This document shows positions 1 through 7,935 of a DNA stretch of 37,916 nt, piece after piece. Source of the stretch: Winogradskyella sp. (GTDB lineage: Bacteria > Bacteroidota > Bacteroidia > Flavobacteriales > Flavobacteriaceae); assembly GCA_013002225.1 (NCBI GenBank), contig JABDKL010000040.1, positions 1 to 37,916 on the forward strand, written 5' to 3'. Position 1 is the first letter of the stretch; the number at the start of each line of letters is the position of its first letter. The notes under the pieces are model-generated. The model saw only the letters and a program-made list of their open reading frames with translations. It did no database searches and was not told the origin of the DNA. The position numbers were made by a program, and so were the translations under genes.

Positions 1-520
1 GTGCTATACTTTCGAGATAGGCTTTATTATCTGCCATATCATTATAATCTGGAAATACACGTTGTGCAGCCATATACGTTAAGGCTACAATACTACCCCA
101 CTCATTCATAGCGTCTGCCTTATATAAAGTTTGCATGGTTTTATGGAATGACATTGCAGAGACGTCAGTCCCTTTTTGTGTCCATGCATAATTTTGGTCT
201 GTATAATGCTTACCCTTTCTAACGTTGATGGACATGCCTATAGAGTGAAGTACAAAATCTAATTTACCTCCTAAAATCTCCATAGCTTGCTCGACCAAAT
301 TTTGTAGATCTTCTTCTGACGTCGCATCAGCAGGAATGATTTGAGAACCTGTTTTTTCTGCTAATGCATTAATCTGGCCCATACGCATAGCTACAGGTGC
401 ATTAGTTAATACAAACTGCCCACCTTCTTCGTGAACGCGTTCTGCTGTTTTCCAGGCTATAGAATTTTCGTCTAAAGCACCAAATATGATTCCTTTTTTT
501 CCTTTAAGTAAGTTATACAT
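1..520 (-). CDS. fabI: Enoyl-[acyl-carrier-protein] reductase (NADH), FabI-type, 3' part missing
   Basis: This gene runs off the left edge, so only the first 173 codons are present. It starts at the ATG at 520-518. The product should reduce trans-2-enoyl-ACP in the last step of each fatty-acid elongation cycle in the cytoplasm. Visible features are an SDR nucleotide-binding start (KGIIFGALDENSIAW, about residues 9-23), the SIGM segment after the central strand, and close to the truncated end a tyrosine followed six residues later by lysine (YNDMADNK). That Y-x6-K spacing is typical of FabI rather than of classical SDRs, which have Y-x3-K. It follows recN on the same strand with a 105-bp gap that holds its own promoter-like box, so it is probably transcribed separately. 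The assignment is confident; the missing C-terminus cannot be checked. Confidence 0.93.
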   Translation of the reverse strand, partial: MYNLLKGKKGIIFGALDENSIAWKTAERVHEEGGQFVLTNAPVAMRMGQINALAEKTGSQIIPADATSEEDLQNLVEQAMEILGGKLDFVLHSIGMSINVRKGKHYTDQNYAWTQKGTDVSAMSFHKTMQTLYKADAMNEWGSIVALTYMAAQRVFPDYNDMADNKAYLESIA

Positions 521-562
521 AATATCTATTTTTTAGTCAGTTGTTATGATTAGTTATATTTT

Positions 563-570
563 CAAATATA
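563..570 (-). promoter_or_regulatory. Bacteroidota -7 box for fabI
   Basis: The minus strand reads TATATTTG, an exact match to the TAnnTTTG box of the primary Bacteroidota sigma factor. It lies about 43 bases upstream of the fabI ATG. I see no clear TTG at the usual -33 distance. The call rests on the box alone and its position in the gene's leader. Confidence 0.55.
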
Positions 571-625
571 ATATTAATAATGAAAGCCCTCTAAAAGTAA
601 TCTCAGTGTTATTTTTCTGGCTTTT

Positions 626-2278
626 TTAATTTAATAATTGTTTGGCATGTGCTAAAGCAGATTCCGTCACATCAATACCACCTAACATTTGAGCTATTTC
701 TACAATACGGTCTTCTTCGTTTAGTTTTTTCATGTTAGTGTGAGTTACTTCATTAACATCAGTTTTAAAAACTTTAAAATGAGAAATACCTTTAGCTGCA
801 ATTTGCGGTAAATGTGTAATGGTGAATACCTGCATTCTTTGACTCATACCCTTCATGATATCGCCCATTTTGTTTGATATTTCTCCTGATACGCCAGTAT
901 CAATTTCATCAAACATTATTGATGGTAATTGCACATATTCGGCCAGAATAGACTTTATTGCCAGCATAATACGCGATAATTCACCTCCTGAGGCGGATTT
1001 CTTTAACTCATTATAAGACGAACCCTTATTTGCCATTAAAAGAAATTGCAGCGCATCCTTACCATTAGGCATAAAGGCTTTAGTTGGTTCTAAATTTATT
1101 TTAAACTTAGCATTGGGCATACCTAATTCTCCCAGAATATGTTCTAATTTGGAGATTAATGTAGGAATTACCTTTTTGCGCTTTTCGTGAATTTTCGAGG
1201 CGATCGCACCCAATTTTTGTTTATGCTCAGCTATTATTTTTTCTTGCTTAGCAATGGAGGCATCCAAACTTTCCGTATTGTCAATCTTTTCCTGTAGATC
1301 TTCCTTTATAGATATTAACTCCTCTAAATTTGATGCCGAATGTTTTTGCATCAAATTATTTAAGGATTGAAGGGTATTACTTATGCGCTCCAATTCTTCA
1401 GGTTCGGTAACCAATGCGTCTATCAAGTTGTCAATTTCCAATAACAGATCATCTAATTCAATACTTACACTTACAATACGCGCTCTTACCGACTCATAAG
1501 ATGTTCCAAAGCCAGCAATCTTAGTAAGTTCTTGCTTAGCACTATTTAATTGATCTACTACGCCTATATCGTCTGTACTTAAAATAGATTTAGCAGCCGC
1601 CAGTTTTTCTTCAATTACTTCGACGTTACTCAAAGCTTCATATTGCGTTTCAAGATCCTGAATGTTAATCTTTTTGAAATCTATTTCATTCAACTCCTGA
1701 CTTAAAAAAAGATTATAATCGTATTCTTTAATTAGTTCAGCCTTTGAACTTATTAGCGATGCTAATTCTTTTTCGGCTGTTTTATAAGCACCTAAAACTA
1801 AAGAGTAAGCGTTTAACTCTTCCTCGTTTTTAGCCAAAGCATCGATGACTTTAAATTGAAAATTATCTTCTGTAAGTAATAAGGTTTGATGCTGAGAATG
1901 GATATCTATAAGATAAGAACTAATACTAGATAAATCGTCTAATGTAACAGGTGTGTCATTAATAAAAGCTCTGGATTTACCAGAAGGTAAAATCTCTCTT
2001 CTTATAATAGTTTGCACATCATAATCTAAATCTTGCCTCTCAAATAAGGCCTTTAAATCGTAGTTTGCAATATCAAAAACGGCCTCAATAATACACTTAT
2101 CATTGCTGTTCTTAACCTGGCTTAAATCGGCGCGCTTGCCAAGTACCAATGACAAACCACCCAAGAGGATCGATTTACCTGCACCTGTTTCTCCTGTAAT
2201 AATAGTAAGCCCATTATTAAACTTAACGTTGAGTTCGTCAATGAGAGCATAATTTTTAATATATAATGAAGTAAGCAA
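626..2278 (-). CDS. recN: DNA repair protein RecN
   Basis: RecN is an SMC-like ATPase of the cytoplasm that helps tether and repair double-strand breaks. The 550-residue length is normal. The N-terminal half-ATPase has the Walker A motif GETGAGKS at residues 29-36. A long central region rich in K, E and L (about 150-370) forms the antiparallel coiled coil. The C-terminal half has the ABC signature SASGGELSR and the Walker B segment SIMFDEIDTGVSGE, followed by the THLPQIAA switch histidine. It is the last gene of the bamD-rpoZ-coaBC-porD-recN group, 68 bp after porD, an order that recurs in flavobacteria. I see no SOS-type operator upstream. Identity is secure. Confidence 0.96.
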   Translation of the reverse strand: MLTSLYIKNYALIDELNVKFNNGLTIITGETGAGKSILLGGLSLVLGKRADLSQVKNSNDKCIIEAVFDIANYDLKALFERQDLDYDVQTIIRREILPSGKSRAFINDTPVTLDDLSSISSYLIDIHSQHQTLLLTEDNFQFKVIDALAKNEEELNAYSLVLGAYKTAEKELASLISSKAELIKEYDYNLFLSQELNEIDFKKINIQDLETQYEALSNVEVIEEKLAAAKSILSTDDIGVVDQLNSAKQELTKIAGFGTSYESVRARIVSVSIELDDLLLEIDNLIDALVTEPEELERISNTLQSLNNLMQKHSASNLEELISIKEDLQEKIDNTESLDASIAKQEKIIAEHKQKLGAIASKIHEKRKKVIPTLISKLEHILGELGMPNAKFKINLEPTKAFMPNGKDALQFLLMANKGSSYNELKKSASGGELSRIMLAIKSILAEYVQLPSIMFDEIDTGVSGEISNKMGDIMKGMSQRMQVFTITHLPQIAAKGISHFKVFKTDVNEVTHTNMKKLNEEDRIVEIAQMLGGIDVTESALAHAKQLLN

Positions 2279-2346
2279 TTCTCAGTTAGTTTTATAAGAC
2301 AAAATTAAGTGATTACAGCTTTAATCGGAACGTGTTTTATAAAAAA

Positions 2347-3234
2347 TTAAAACTTAATATTTCTCCATTTCTGTGAGTGCATTGGAGCTATTTTATTGAG
2401 TGTATCTACCGCATTAACAATATTAACACTTGGACCACCAGAAAGAATATCCATAACTTCATTAGCTTTAGTATCAAAAAATACGCGCATTAGAAATGAG
2501 TTAGGTCGGCTACTATGAACCTTCTGTAATTCTGAAATTGATTTAATTATCTGTTCTTTTCCTTTTTTAGTGTCATTACTCATAATATCCAGGCCCTCTC
2601 TGTGATAGGTGTACATTGTAGATCTAATCTCCTTAAACGTTGGTGATAAAAGATTATCGATCAATGCAAAACGAGATTGTAGACCATCTTCTAATTTCCA
2701 GCCTTGCCCATTAAGTTGTTGCGAATAATTAGAAATTGTTTGGGCTTGCTTAAAGTATTCTGAGCCACCTTCTAAATCAAAACTATCTGCATCCATGCCA
2801 AGGATCATATAGACATGAAAACTTAATACTGAGATAAGATTAGATTCAAACTGCGTAGGATTAAATACGAGATTTTGAAATTCTAAATACTGAAAGTTAA
2901 AATTTTTATCGTTAAAGAAATACGTTGGTGAACTGTAGGTAGAATTATAAACCGGTCTTGATGCGGCTACCTGAATAGTCCCGGAAAAATTATCGTTATC
3001 ATAACCATTAACATTTATTACCATACTACAATTAATACGCTCTTGCTGACCGAAGGTTTTATTAGTCCATTTTGTATTATTTATAAACTCAGTTAATTGT
3101 TTTTCTAAAGTTCTGAAAACTACGTTATTATCATTACCGGTTTGTTGCGCAACAACTGTAACTGTGCAGTTTAACTCCTGCGAAAATGAAACTGTTGATA
3201 TAATAATCGTGAATAGTACTAATAGTTTACGCAT
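2347..3234 (-). CDS. porD: Type IX secretion system component PorD (DUF4835 family)
   Basis: This 295-residue protein has a Sec signal peptide (MRKLLVLFTIIISTVSFSQ) and so is exported to the periplasm. The body matches the DUF4835 family as I know it: an early ELNCTVTV segment, conserved FQYLEFQNLVFNPTQFESNL near the middle, and HVYMILGMDADSF before the C-terminal half. The family includes PorD, which is required for gliding and T9SS secretion in Bacteroidota, although its exact role is poorly defined. The gene overlaps the end of coaBC by 8 bp, so the two are likely translationally coupled. A T9SS-dependent protein is encoded in this same window at 19494-20882. Family assignment is firm; the biochemical function is not. 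Confidence 0.85.
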   Translation of the reverse strand: MRKLLVLFTIIISTVSFSQELNCTVTVVAQQTGNDNNVVFRTLEKQLTEFINNTKWTNKTFGQQERINCSMVINVNGYDNDNFSGTIQVAASRPVYNSTYSSPTYFFNDKNFNFQYLEFQNLVFNPTQFESNLISVLSFHVYMILGMDADSFDLEGGSEYFKQAQTISNYSQQLNGQGWKLEDGLQSRFALIDNLLSPTFKEIRSTMYTYHREGLDIMSNDTKKGKEQIIKSISELQKVHSSRPNSFLMRVFFDTKANEVMDILSGGPSVNIVNAVDTLNKIAPMHSQKWRNIKF

Positions 3235-4438
3235 GTAATTGCTTTATTATTTGTTGCATTAAATCTTGGGCCACTTCTGCTTTGGATTTAAGCTTATGTT
3301 CGATTATATCGTTGGACTTAGTTATAAATGTAACTTTATTTGTGGATACTCCAAAACCAGCGCCTTTATCTTGTAAAGAATTAAGAACAATTAAATCTAA
3401 GTTTTTAGATTTTAATTTTTCTTTGGCATGTTCTAATTCATTGTTAGTCTCTAGTGCAAAACCCACTAAAAACTGATGTTTTTTTATAGCACCGATAGAT
3501 TTTAAAATATCCTTTGTCTTCTCTAATTTTATAGTAAACGTAGCATCCTGCTTTTTTATTTTTCGGTTGGCTACAGTTTTTGGTTTGTAATCTGCAACAG
3601 CAGCAGATAAAATTGCAATGTCAGCAGTTGCATAATATTTATGTACTTCATTGTACATCTCCTCGGCACTAACAACAGATTTAACACTTATAAGACTGTG
3701 TTCATTTTTTTGATGCGTAGGACCAGAAATTAAAGTGACCTCAGCCCCAAGATTGGCTGCTGCATTTGCAATTTCAAAACCCATTTTTCCGCTGGAATGA
3801 TTACCAATAAAGCGGACAGGATCTATGGCCTCATAGGTTGGACCAGCAGTAACTATTATTTTTTTACCGTAAAGCGGTAATTGATCCAATATATCTTTTT
3901 CTAAAAAATCTAGGATATCCTCGGGTTCAGCCATTCTGCCCTCACCTACCAAACCACTAGCCAACTCGCCTGTGCCAGCAGGAATCATTTTATTCCCATA
4001 TTCGGCAAGTTTCTTAAACGATGTTTTAGTGGATTCGTGCTTATACATATCCAAGTCCATTGCAGGCGCAAAGAAAACAGGACATTTTGCAGATAAGTAA
4101 GTGGCCAGAAGCAAATTATCACAAACGCCATTTACCATCTTTGCCATGGTGTTTGCTGTAGCAGGTGCAATTACAAAATAGTCTGCCCAGAGTCCAAGGT
4201 CAACATGGTTGTTCCATACTTGATTATCGTCTTCCTCGTCTACAAACGAAGAAAAAACAGGGTTTTTAGATAATGTTGAAAGGGTAAGTGGAGTTATAAA
4301 ATCCTTAGAAGCAGGCGTCATTACAACTTTAACGTTTGCGCCTGCTTTTATGAATAATCTTACTAAATTAGCAGATTTATATGCGGCAATACCAGCGGTA
4401 ATGCCTAATAAAATGTTTTTGTCTTTTAGAATAGACAT
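3227..4438 (-). CDS. coaBC: Bifunctional phosphopantothenoylcysteine decarboxylase / phosphopantothenate-cysteine ligase
   Basis: CoaBC carries out two consecutive steps of coenzyme A synthesis in the cytoplasm: joining cysteine to 4'-phosphopantothenate, then decarboxylating the product. The N-terminal flavoprotein domain (CoaC, about 1-185) begins ILLGITAGIAAYK and has the catalytic histidine at position 78 (NHVDLGLWAD). The substrate-binding motif reads PAMDLDM at 125-131, where many phyla have PAMN; the Asp form is the one I associate with Bacteroidota. The C-terminal CoaB domain starts near 190 with KIIVTAGPTYEAIDPVR and has the nucleotide-binding NHSSGKMG. Length 403 is normal. It sits 6 bp after rpoZ and overlaps porD. 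Confidence 0.96.
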   Translation of the reverse strand: MSILKDKNILLGITAGIAAYKSANLVRLFIKAGANVKVVMTPASKDFITPLTLSTLSKNPVFSSFVDEEDDNQVWNNHVDLGLWADYFVIAPATANTMAKMVNGVCDNLLLATYLSAKCPVFFAPAMDLDMYKHESTKTSFKKLAEYGNKMIPAGTGELASGLVGEGRMAEPEDILDFLEKDILDQLPLYGKKIIVTAGPTYEAIDPVRFIGNHSSGKMGFEIANAAANLGAEVTLISGPTHQKNEHSLISVKSVVSAEEMYNEVHKYYATADIAILSAAVADYKPKTVANRKIKKQDATFTIKLEKTKDILKSIGAIKKHQFLVGFALETNNELEHAKEKLKSKNLDLIVLNSLQDKGAGFGVSTNKVTFITKSNDIIEHKLKSKAEVAQDLMQQIIKQLHA

Positions 4439-4444
4439 TGAGAT

Positions 4445-4774
4445 TTATTCCTGAGTTGTGTCCTCAGTATTTCTGTGATAAATTTTATCATCTAACCACT
4501 CCTTAACTGCTAAAGCATGTGGTTTTGGTAATTTTTCGTAAAACTTAGAAACTTCAATTTGCTCCTTGTTTTCAAAAATTTCTTCTAAACTATCGTTGTA
4601 GGTTGCAAACTCCTCGAGCTTATCTATCAACTCACGTCTAATATCTGTATTGATTTGCTCTGCACGTTTTGCAATAACCGAAATAGCCTCATAAATATTG
4701 TCCGTAGACGCATCTACTGCATTTCTATTATAAGTAACTGTACTTACTGGTGCATCTGTCTTCTTTAAATCCAT
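4445..4774 (-). CDS. rpoZ: RNA polymerase omega subunit (Bacteroidota RpoZ family)
   Basis: This is a 109-residue acidic protein of the divergent Bacteroidota RpoZ family. It is expected to bind the beta-prime subunit of RNA polymerase and assist its assembly. The recognisable core is the segment DNIYEAISVIAKRAEQIN (about 26-43), corresponding to the omega helix around the conserved RA-Q-I positions. After it come a charged helix and a C-terminal tail (FYEKLPKPHALAVKEWLDDKIYH) that classical omega lacks. In flavobacteria the gene regularly lies between bamD and coaBC, as here with spacers of 11 and 6 bp. The homology is weak without context, and position adds much of the confidence. Confidence 0.82.
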   Translation of the reverse strand: MDLKKTDAPVSTVTYNRNAVDASTDNIYEAISVIAKRAEQINTDIRRELIDKLEEFATYNDSLEEIFENKEQIEVSKFYEKLPKPHALAVKEWLDDKIYHRNTEDTTQE

Positions 4775-4785
4775 CGTATAAATGA

Positions 4786-5586
4786 TTAACTTTTTATTGT
4801 AAAAGTATTTAATTCTTGTTTAAGTTCTTCATGCATTCTGGTTGCATCTTCCATATATTCAGAATTTGGATATGCCTTTAAAAATGCATTAAAGTAATCT
4901 ATTGCTGTTTTAAGTCGCTCTTCTTTTAAAAACTGCACACTTAAGATTGCCAGCTTGTAAGCAGCATCCAGCCTGTAATACATAGCTTCATCTCTTAAAG
5001 TCGTCCCAGGAAAATCGAATAAAAAATTATTGAACGACTTAACTGAAGCCTTATAATCCTTTATTACATTATACTGCTTGGCGATCTCAAATGCCTTTTT
5101 CTCTAATTTAAAATCTAACTCCTTTACTAAGGTATTAGCTTGTTCCAAAAATTGAGAATTAGGATGAGCATTTACAAACAACTGCAATTTCTCGATGGCT
5201 GCTATGGTTTCCTTTTGCTCTTTAGAGTATACAGGAGACAGATAGTAATAGCCTTTTGCAGATAAAAAAGCAGCTTCTTCAACTTTCTCACTATCTGGGT
5301 AACTTTCAATGAACCTATCAAAATGATAGCTAGCAATGTAATAATCTTCCATTTGGTAAGAACACATTGCATGCATAAACGTTAATTTCTCTGCCTGAGG
5401 TTTCCCTCTGTAATTAGGAAGAATCTGCGTAAATAAACGGTGTGCTTTATTCCACTTTTCAGCTTCATATAATTCGGTACCTAAGTTAAACTTAGCAGAA
5501 ACATCATCAGATTTCAAGGCCTTCTGAAAATCGCTACAAGCTAAAATTGTTATACTGAATAGTAGTATGTAAAGTCTTTTTCTCAT
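4786..5586 (-). CDS. bamD: Outer membrane assembly lipoprotein BamD
   Basis: BamD is the lipoprotein of the beta-barrel assembly (BAM) machine and works on the periplasmic face of the outer membrane. I start it at the ATG at 5586-5584. This gives a lipoprotein signal MRKRLYILLFSITILACS with the cysteine at residue 17. A longer frame opening at 5616 would begin upstream of the promoter box at 5604-5611, so it cannot be the main start. The rest is a chain of TPR-like helical pairs, for example KWNKAHRLFTQILPNYRG, DYYIASYHFDRFIESYPDS and KTAIDYFNAFLKAYPNS, typical of YfiO/BamD. The 266-residue length is normal. It leads the operon with rpoZ, coaBC, porD and recN. Confidence 0.92.
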   Translation of the reverse strand: MRKRLYILLFSITILACSDFQKALKSDDVSAKFNLGTELYEAEKWNKAHRLFTQILPNYRGKPQAEKLTFMHAMCSYQMEDYYIASYHFDRFIESYPDSEKVEEAAFLSAKGYYYLSPVYSKEQKETIAAIEKLQLFVNAHPNSQFLEQANTLVKELDFKLEKKAFEIAKQYNVIKDYKASVKSFNNFLFDFPGTTLRDEAMYYRLDAAYKLAILSVQFLKEERLKTAIDYFNAFLKAYPNSEYMEDATRMHEELKQELNTFTIKS

Positions 5587-5603
5587 AAATTTTAAACAGG
5601 ATG

Positions 5604-5611
5604 CAAAAGTA
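5604..5611 (-). promoter_or_regulatory. -7 box of the bamD-rpoZ-coaBC-porD-recN operon
   Basis: The minus strand reads TACTTTTG, matching TAnnTTTG. A TTTG lies further upstream on that strand (5639-5636), although the spacing of about 24 is longer than ideal. Transcription would begin near 5597, leaving a leader of only about 10 bases before the bamD ATG. This placement is the main reason for choosing the 5586 start. Confidence 0.6.
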
Positions 5612-5646
5612 TGCATTATTAACGAATATTAAAAACAAATATTAGG

Positions 5647-5680
5647 GCCTAAAATAAACCTAGTTTTCGGGAGGTTAGGC
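5647..5680 (-). terminator. Possible weak terminator after dapA
   Basis: GCCTAA (5647-5652) pairs with TTAGGC (5675-5680), and AACCT (5657-5661) pairs with AGGTT (5672-5676). The two right arms share two bases, so they compete rather than stack. There is no long U-run after it on the minus strand. It sits just beyond the dapA stop codon, which is why I list it, but the call is weak. Confidence 0.3.
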
Positions 5681-5694
5681 AATTTAATTTAAGT

Positions 5695-6579
5695 TTAACT
5701 ATTTACTAAAGATTTCACCTCCTTGTCTATGGCTTTTTTTAGCTCTTCACTAGCTTCTACTAGTGGTAAGCGCACATGTGGTTTGCATAGATTTAAACTG
5801 CTTAATACCGCTTTTATTCCTGCAGGGTTATTTTCAGCAAAAATCATACTCGTAATAGGCATTAATTTAAAATGCAACTTGTATGCTTTTTTGGCCTCTC
5901 CAGCGATACCCAATCGGATCATATCTGTAAAATCTCTTGTCAATGCCTGACCAATTACAGAAATAACTCCCGAACCACCAGCTAGCGCCATACTTAATGC
6001 TAAATCGTCATCGCCAGATAAGACTAAAAAATCTTCAGGTTTTGTTTTTAATAATTCAAAATACTGATGCACATTGTTTCCAGCTTCTTTAACAGCAATA
6101 ATATTATCACAATCGTTAGCTAATCTAATAATAGTACCAGGTAAAATATTAGAAGACGTTCTTCCTGGGACGTTATATAAAATGATAGGTTTAGGAGACA
6201 CCTTTGAAATCGCCTTAAAATGTTGGTATATACCTTCTTGCGTTGGCTTACTATAATATGGAGATACAGATAATATACCATCGATTGACGAAAGATCTGT
6301 GGTATTTATTTCATCTATTACGGCCTGCGTATTATTGCCGCCAATTCCTAATACCAAGGGTAATCTACCAGCATTAACTTTAGAGATAAATTTTACAAGC
6401 GCCTTCTTCTCTTCTTTGGATACAGTAACACTCTCGCCAGTAGTACCACTGATTACCAGATACTCGGTACCATTTTTTATATTGTGTTCTACCAGACGCT
6501 CTAATGCGTCATAATCTATACTTAGATCTTGGTTAAATGGTGTGATTAGGGCTACGCCTGTTCCTATAAATTGGTTCAT
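5695..6579 (-). CDS. dapA: 4-hydroxy-tetrahydrodipicolinate synthase
   Basis: DapA condenses pyruvate with aspartate semialdehyde, the first committed step toward diaminopimelate and lysine, in the cytoplasm. The 294-residue TIM-barrel protein begins QFIGTGVALITPF. It has the substrate motif ISGTTGES at 43-50, the proton-relay tyrosine 135 in ILYNVPGRT, and the Schiff-base lysine 164 in IAVKEAGN. The later segment LSGDDDLAL is also typical of the family. The product feeds peptidoglycan and lysine synthesis, as does dapF at 24.8-25.6 kb. The upstream gene ends 4 bp before dapA begins, so the pair is likely cotranscribed from the promoter near 7.12 kb. Confidence 0.97.
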   Translation of the reverse strand: MNQFIGTGVALITPFNQDLSIDYDALERLVEHNIKNGTEYLVISGTTGESVTVSKEEKKALVKFISKVNAGRLPLVLGIGGNNTQAVIDEINTTDLSSIDGILSVSPYYSKPTQEGIYQHFKAISKVSPKPIILYNVPGRTSSNILPGTIIRLANDCDNIIAVKEAGNNVHQYFELLKTKPEDFLVLSGDDDLALSMALAGGSGVISVIGQALTRDFTDMIRLGIAGEAKKAYKLHFKLMPITSMIFAENNPAGIKAVLSSLNLCKPHVRLPLVEASEELKKAIDKEVKSLVNS

Positions 6580-6583
6580 TACC

Positions 6584-7102
6584 TTATATTTTATTTAAGA
6601 TGTTTAAATATTTTTTAAATTCTTTTTTAAAAAGCTCAATTTCCATTGGATTTAAGTCAATAATTAGATCGTATAACCGTTCATCGGTTCTAGACAATCC
6701 AACCTTTAAATTAGCATTAGACAAAGCAGTTATTAGATTAAGATGTAAATTATCGGTTTTATGATAACTTATTAAAACATCGTAATCCTCATCAATAAAA
6801 GCCTGTAAATCTATGTTATTAATCTTACCATTCCAACCAAAATCTTTAGGACAAATAACAGTTTCCCATTTACTATTTTCATGATTATTGTCTGAAGTAT
6901 ATGCAATAATTTTGTGCTTTGGAGAGTTTAGTTCAAGTGTTTTAAAATAAGATCTAAAAGCATCAAAGTCATCAAATTCTTCAATATTAAGTAGCACTGC
7001 TATGGTCTTAATCTTATTATTGTTTACAGCACCCTTAGGTGTCGATAACAATTTATTGACATATTTTTGATTCGATTTTTCCTTAAATGCTTTTAAAATC
7101 AT
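6584..7102 (-). CDS. DUF6913-like conserved protein of unknown function
   Basis: This is a soluble 172-residue protein with no signal peptide or membrane segment. I recognise it only as the conserved flavobacterial protein usually encoded just before dapA (DUF6913). It opens with basic residues, then has a beta-alpha pattern (TIAVLLNIEEFDDFDAF), a conserved FGWNGKINN loop near 115, and YDVLISYHK, LNLITALSNANLKVGL and YDLIIDLNP further on. The alternating strands and helices resemble a Rossmann-like or GT-B half-domain, but that is inference. The gene starts at the ATG at 7102 and ends 4 bp before dapA, so it shares its transcript. I do not assign a function. Confidence 0.7.
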   Translation of the reverse strand: MILKAFKEKSNQKYVNKLLSTPKGAVNNNKIKTIAVLLNIEEFDDFDAFRSYFKTLELNSPKHKIIAYTSDNNHENSKWETVICPKDFGWNGKINNIDLQAFIDEDYDVLISYHKTDNLHLNLITALSNANLKVGLSRTDERLYDLIIDLNPMEIELFKKEFKKYLNILNKI

Positions 7103-7120
7103 TTATATTTAGGCTTTGTG

Positions 7121-7128
7121 CAAATTTA
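7121..7128 (-). promoter_or_regulatory. -7 box for the DUF6913-dapA transcript
   Basis: The minus strand reads TAAATTTG, matching TAnnTTTG, about 18 bases before the ATG at 7102. An imperfect inverted repeat (TTTAGGC at 7108-7114 and GCCTAAA at 7139-7145) surrounds it. This is the 71-bp space between two divergent genes. Confidence 0.5.
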
Positions 7129-7173
7129 ACAAAAGCACGCCTAAAACATAGTTAACAAAATAGAAGTTATTCA

Positions 7174-7935
7174 ATGACTGTTAAACAAATATTACAACTC
7201 CTTATAATCCTTTTACTTGTCTCTTGTAATCAGGATTTTCATCTTTCAAAAGTTGAAGGCAAACGCATAGAAATAAACGATAGCATTACGACAAATGCTA
7301 AAATTGAAGCTTTTATAAAACCATACCGCGAACATGTAAATAATAATTTAGATAGTGTTATTTCTTATTCTGTAGACACTTACTCCAAAAATGATGGCGA
7401 ACTCAATACAGCGATAGGTAACTTAATGGCAGATGCTGTTTACAATGAAAGCAATCCCGTTTTTAATAAAAGAACTGGCAAAAATATTGATTTTGTAATT
7501 TTAAACCATGGCGGTATTAGATCTATAATTTCTAAAGGAGATGTAACCTCAAGAACGGCATACGAAGTTATGCCCTTTGAAAATTCTGTGGTTGTTGTTG
7601 AATTAAAGGGTAAGCAAGTAAATAAACTTGTTGACTATTTAGCTGCTGCAAAACGTGCGCATCCTGTTTCAAGCCAATTACAATTAACCTTAGACAAAAA
7701 TGATACCGTAAAATACGCATCGGTAAACAATACACCCATTAATGAGGAGGGTACTTACTTTATAGCAACAAATGATTATTTGTATAACGGCGGCGATCGA
7801 ATGACATTTTTTCATCCAAATGATAGCCTATATGTTTTAGATTATAAAATCCGAAATATACTTATCGACTATTTTAAAAAGAAAGATACACTTAATCCAA
7901 AACGCGACAATCGTTTTATAAAAATCAATAATTAA
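7174..7935 (+). CDS. 5'-nucleotidase C-terminal (substrate-binding) domain lipoprotein
   Basis: This protein is the substrate-binding domain of a 5'-nucleotidase/UDP-sugar hydrolase, encoded as a separate gene of 253 residues. The N-terminus is a lipoprotein signal with the lipobox LLLVSC at about 13-18, so it should be membrane-anchored outside the cytoplasm. Family segments in order are GNLMADAVYNE, ILNHGGIRSII, MPFENSVVVVELKGKQV and the C-terminal ATNDYLYNGGDRMTFF, which carries the aromatic stacking region for the nucleobase. It contains no metallophosphatase motifs. Those lie in the next gene, whose ATG follows this stop codon directly. The two probably form one enzyme, with the domains in the reverse of the usual order. 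Confidence 0.88.
   Translation: MTVKQILQLLIILLLVSCNQDFHLSKVEGKRIEINDSITTNAKIEAFIKPYREHVNNNLDSVISYSVDTYSKNDGELNTAIGNLMADAVYNESNPVFNKRTGKNIDFVILNHGGIRSIISKGDVTSRTAYEVMPFENSVVVVELKGKQVNKLVDYLAAAKRAHPVSSQLQLTLDKNDTVKYASVNNTPINEEGTYFIATNDYLYNGGDRMTFFHPNDSLYVLDYKIRNILIDYFKKKDTLNPKRDNRFIKINN

Noticed and set aside
521-625. Possible recN terminator (AAAGCC at 583-588 region with GGCTTT near 620-625)
   Set aside because: The arms are only six bases, with a loop of more than 30 bases and no following T-run on the minus strand.
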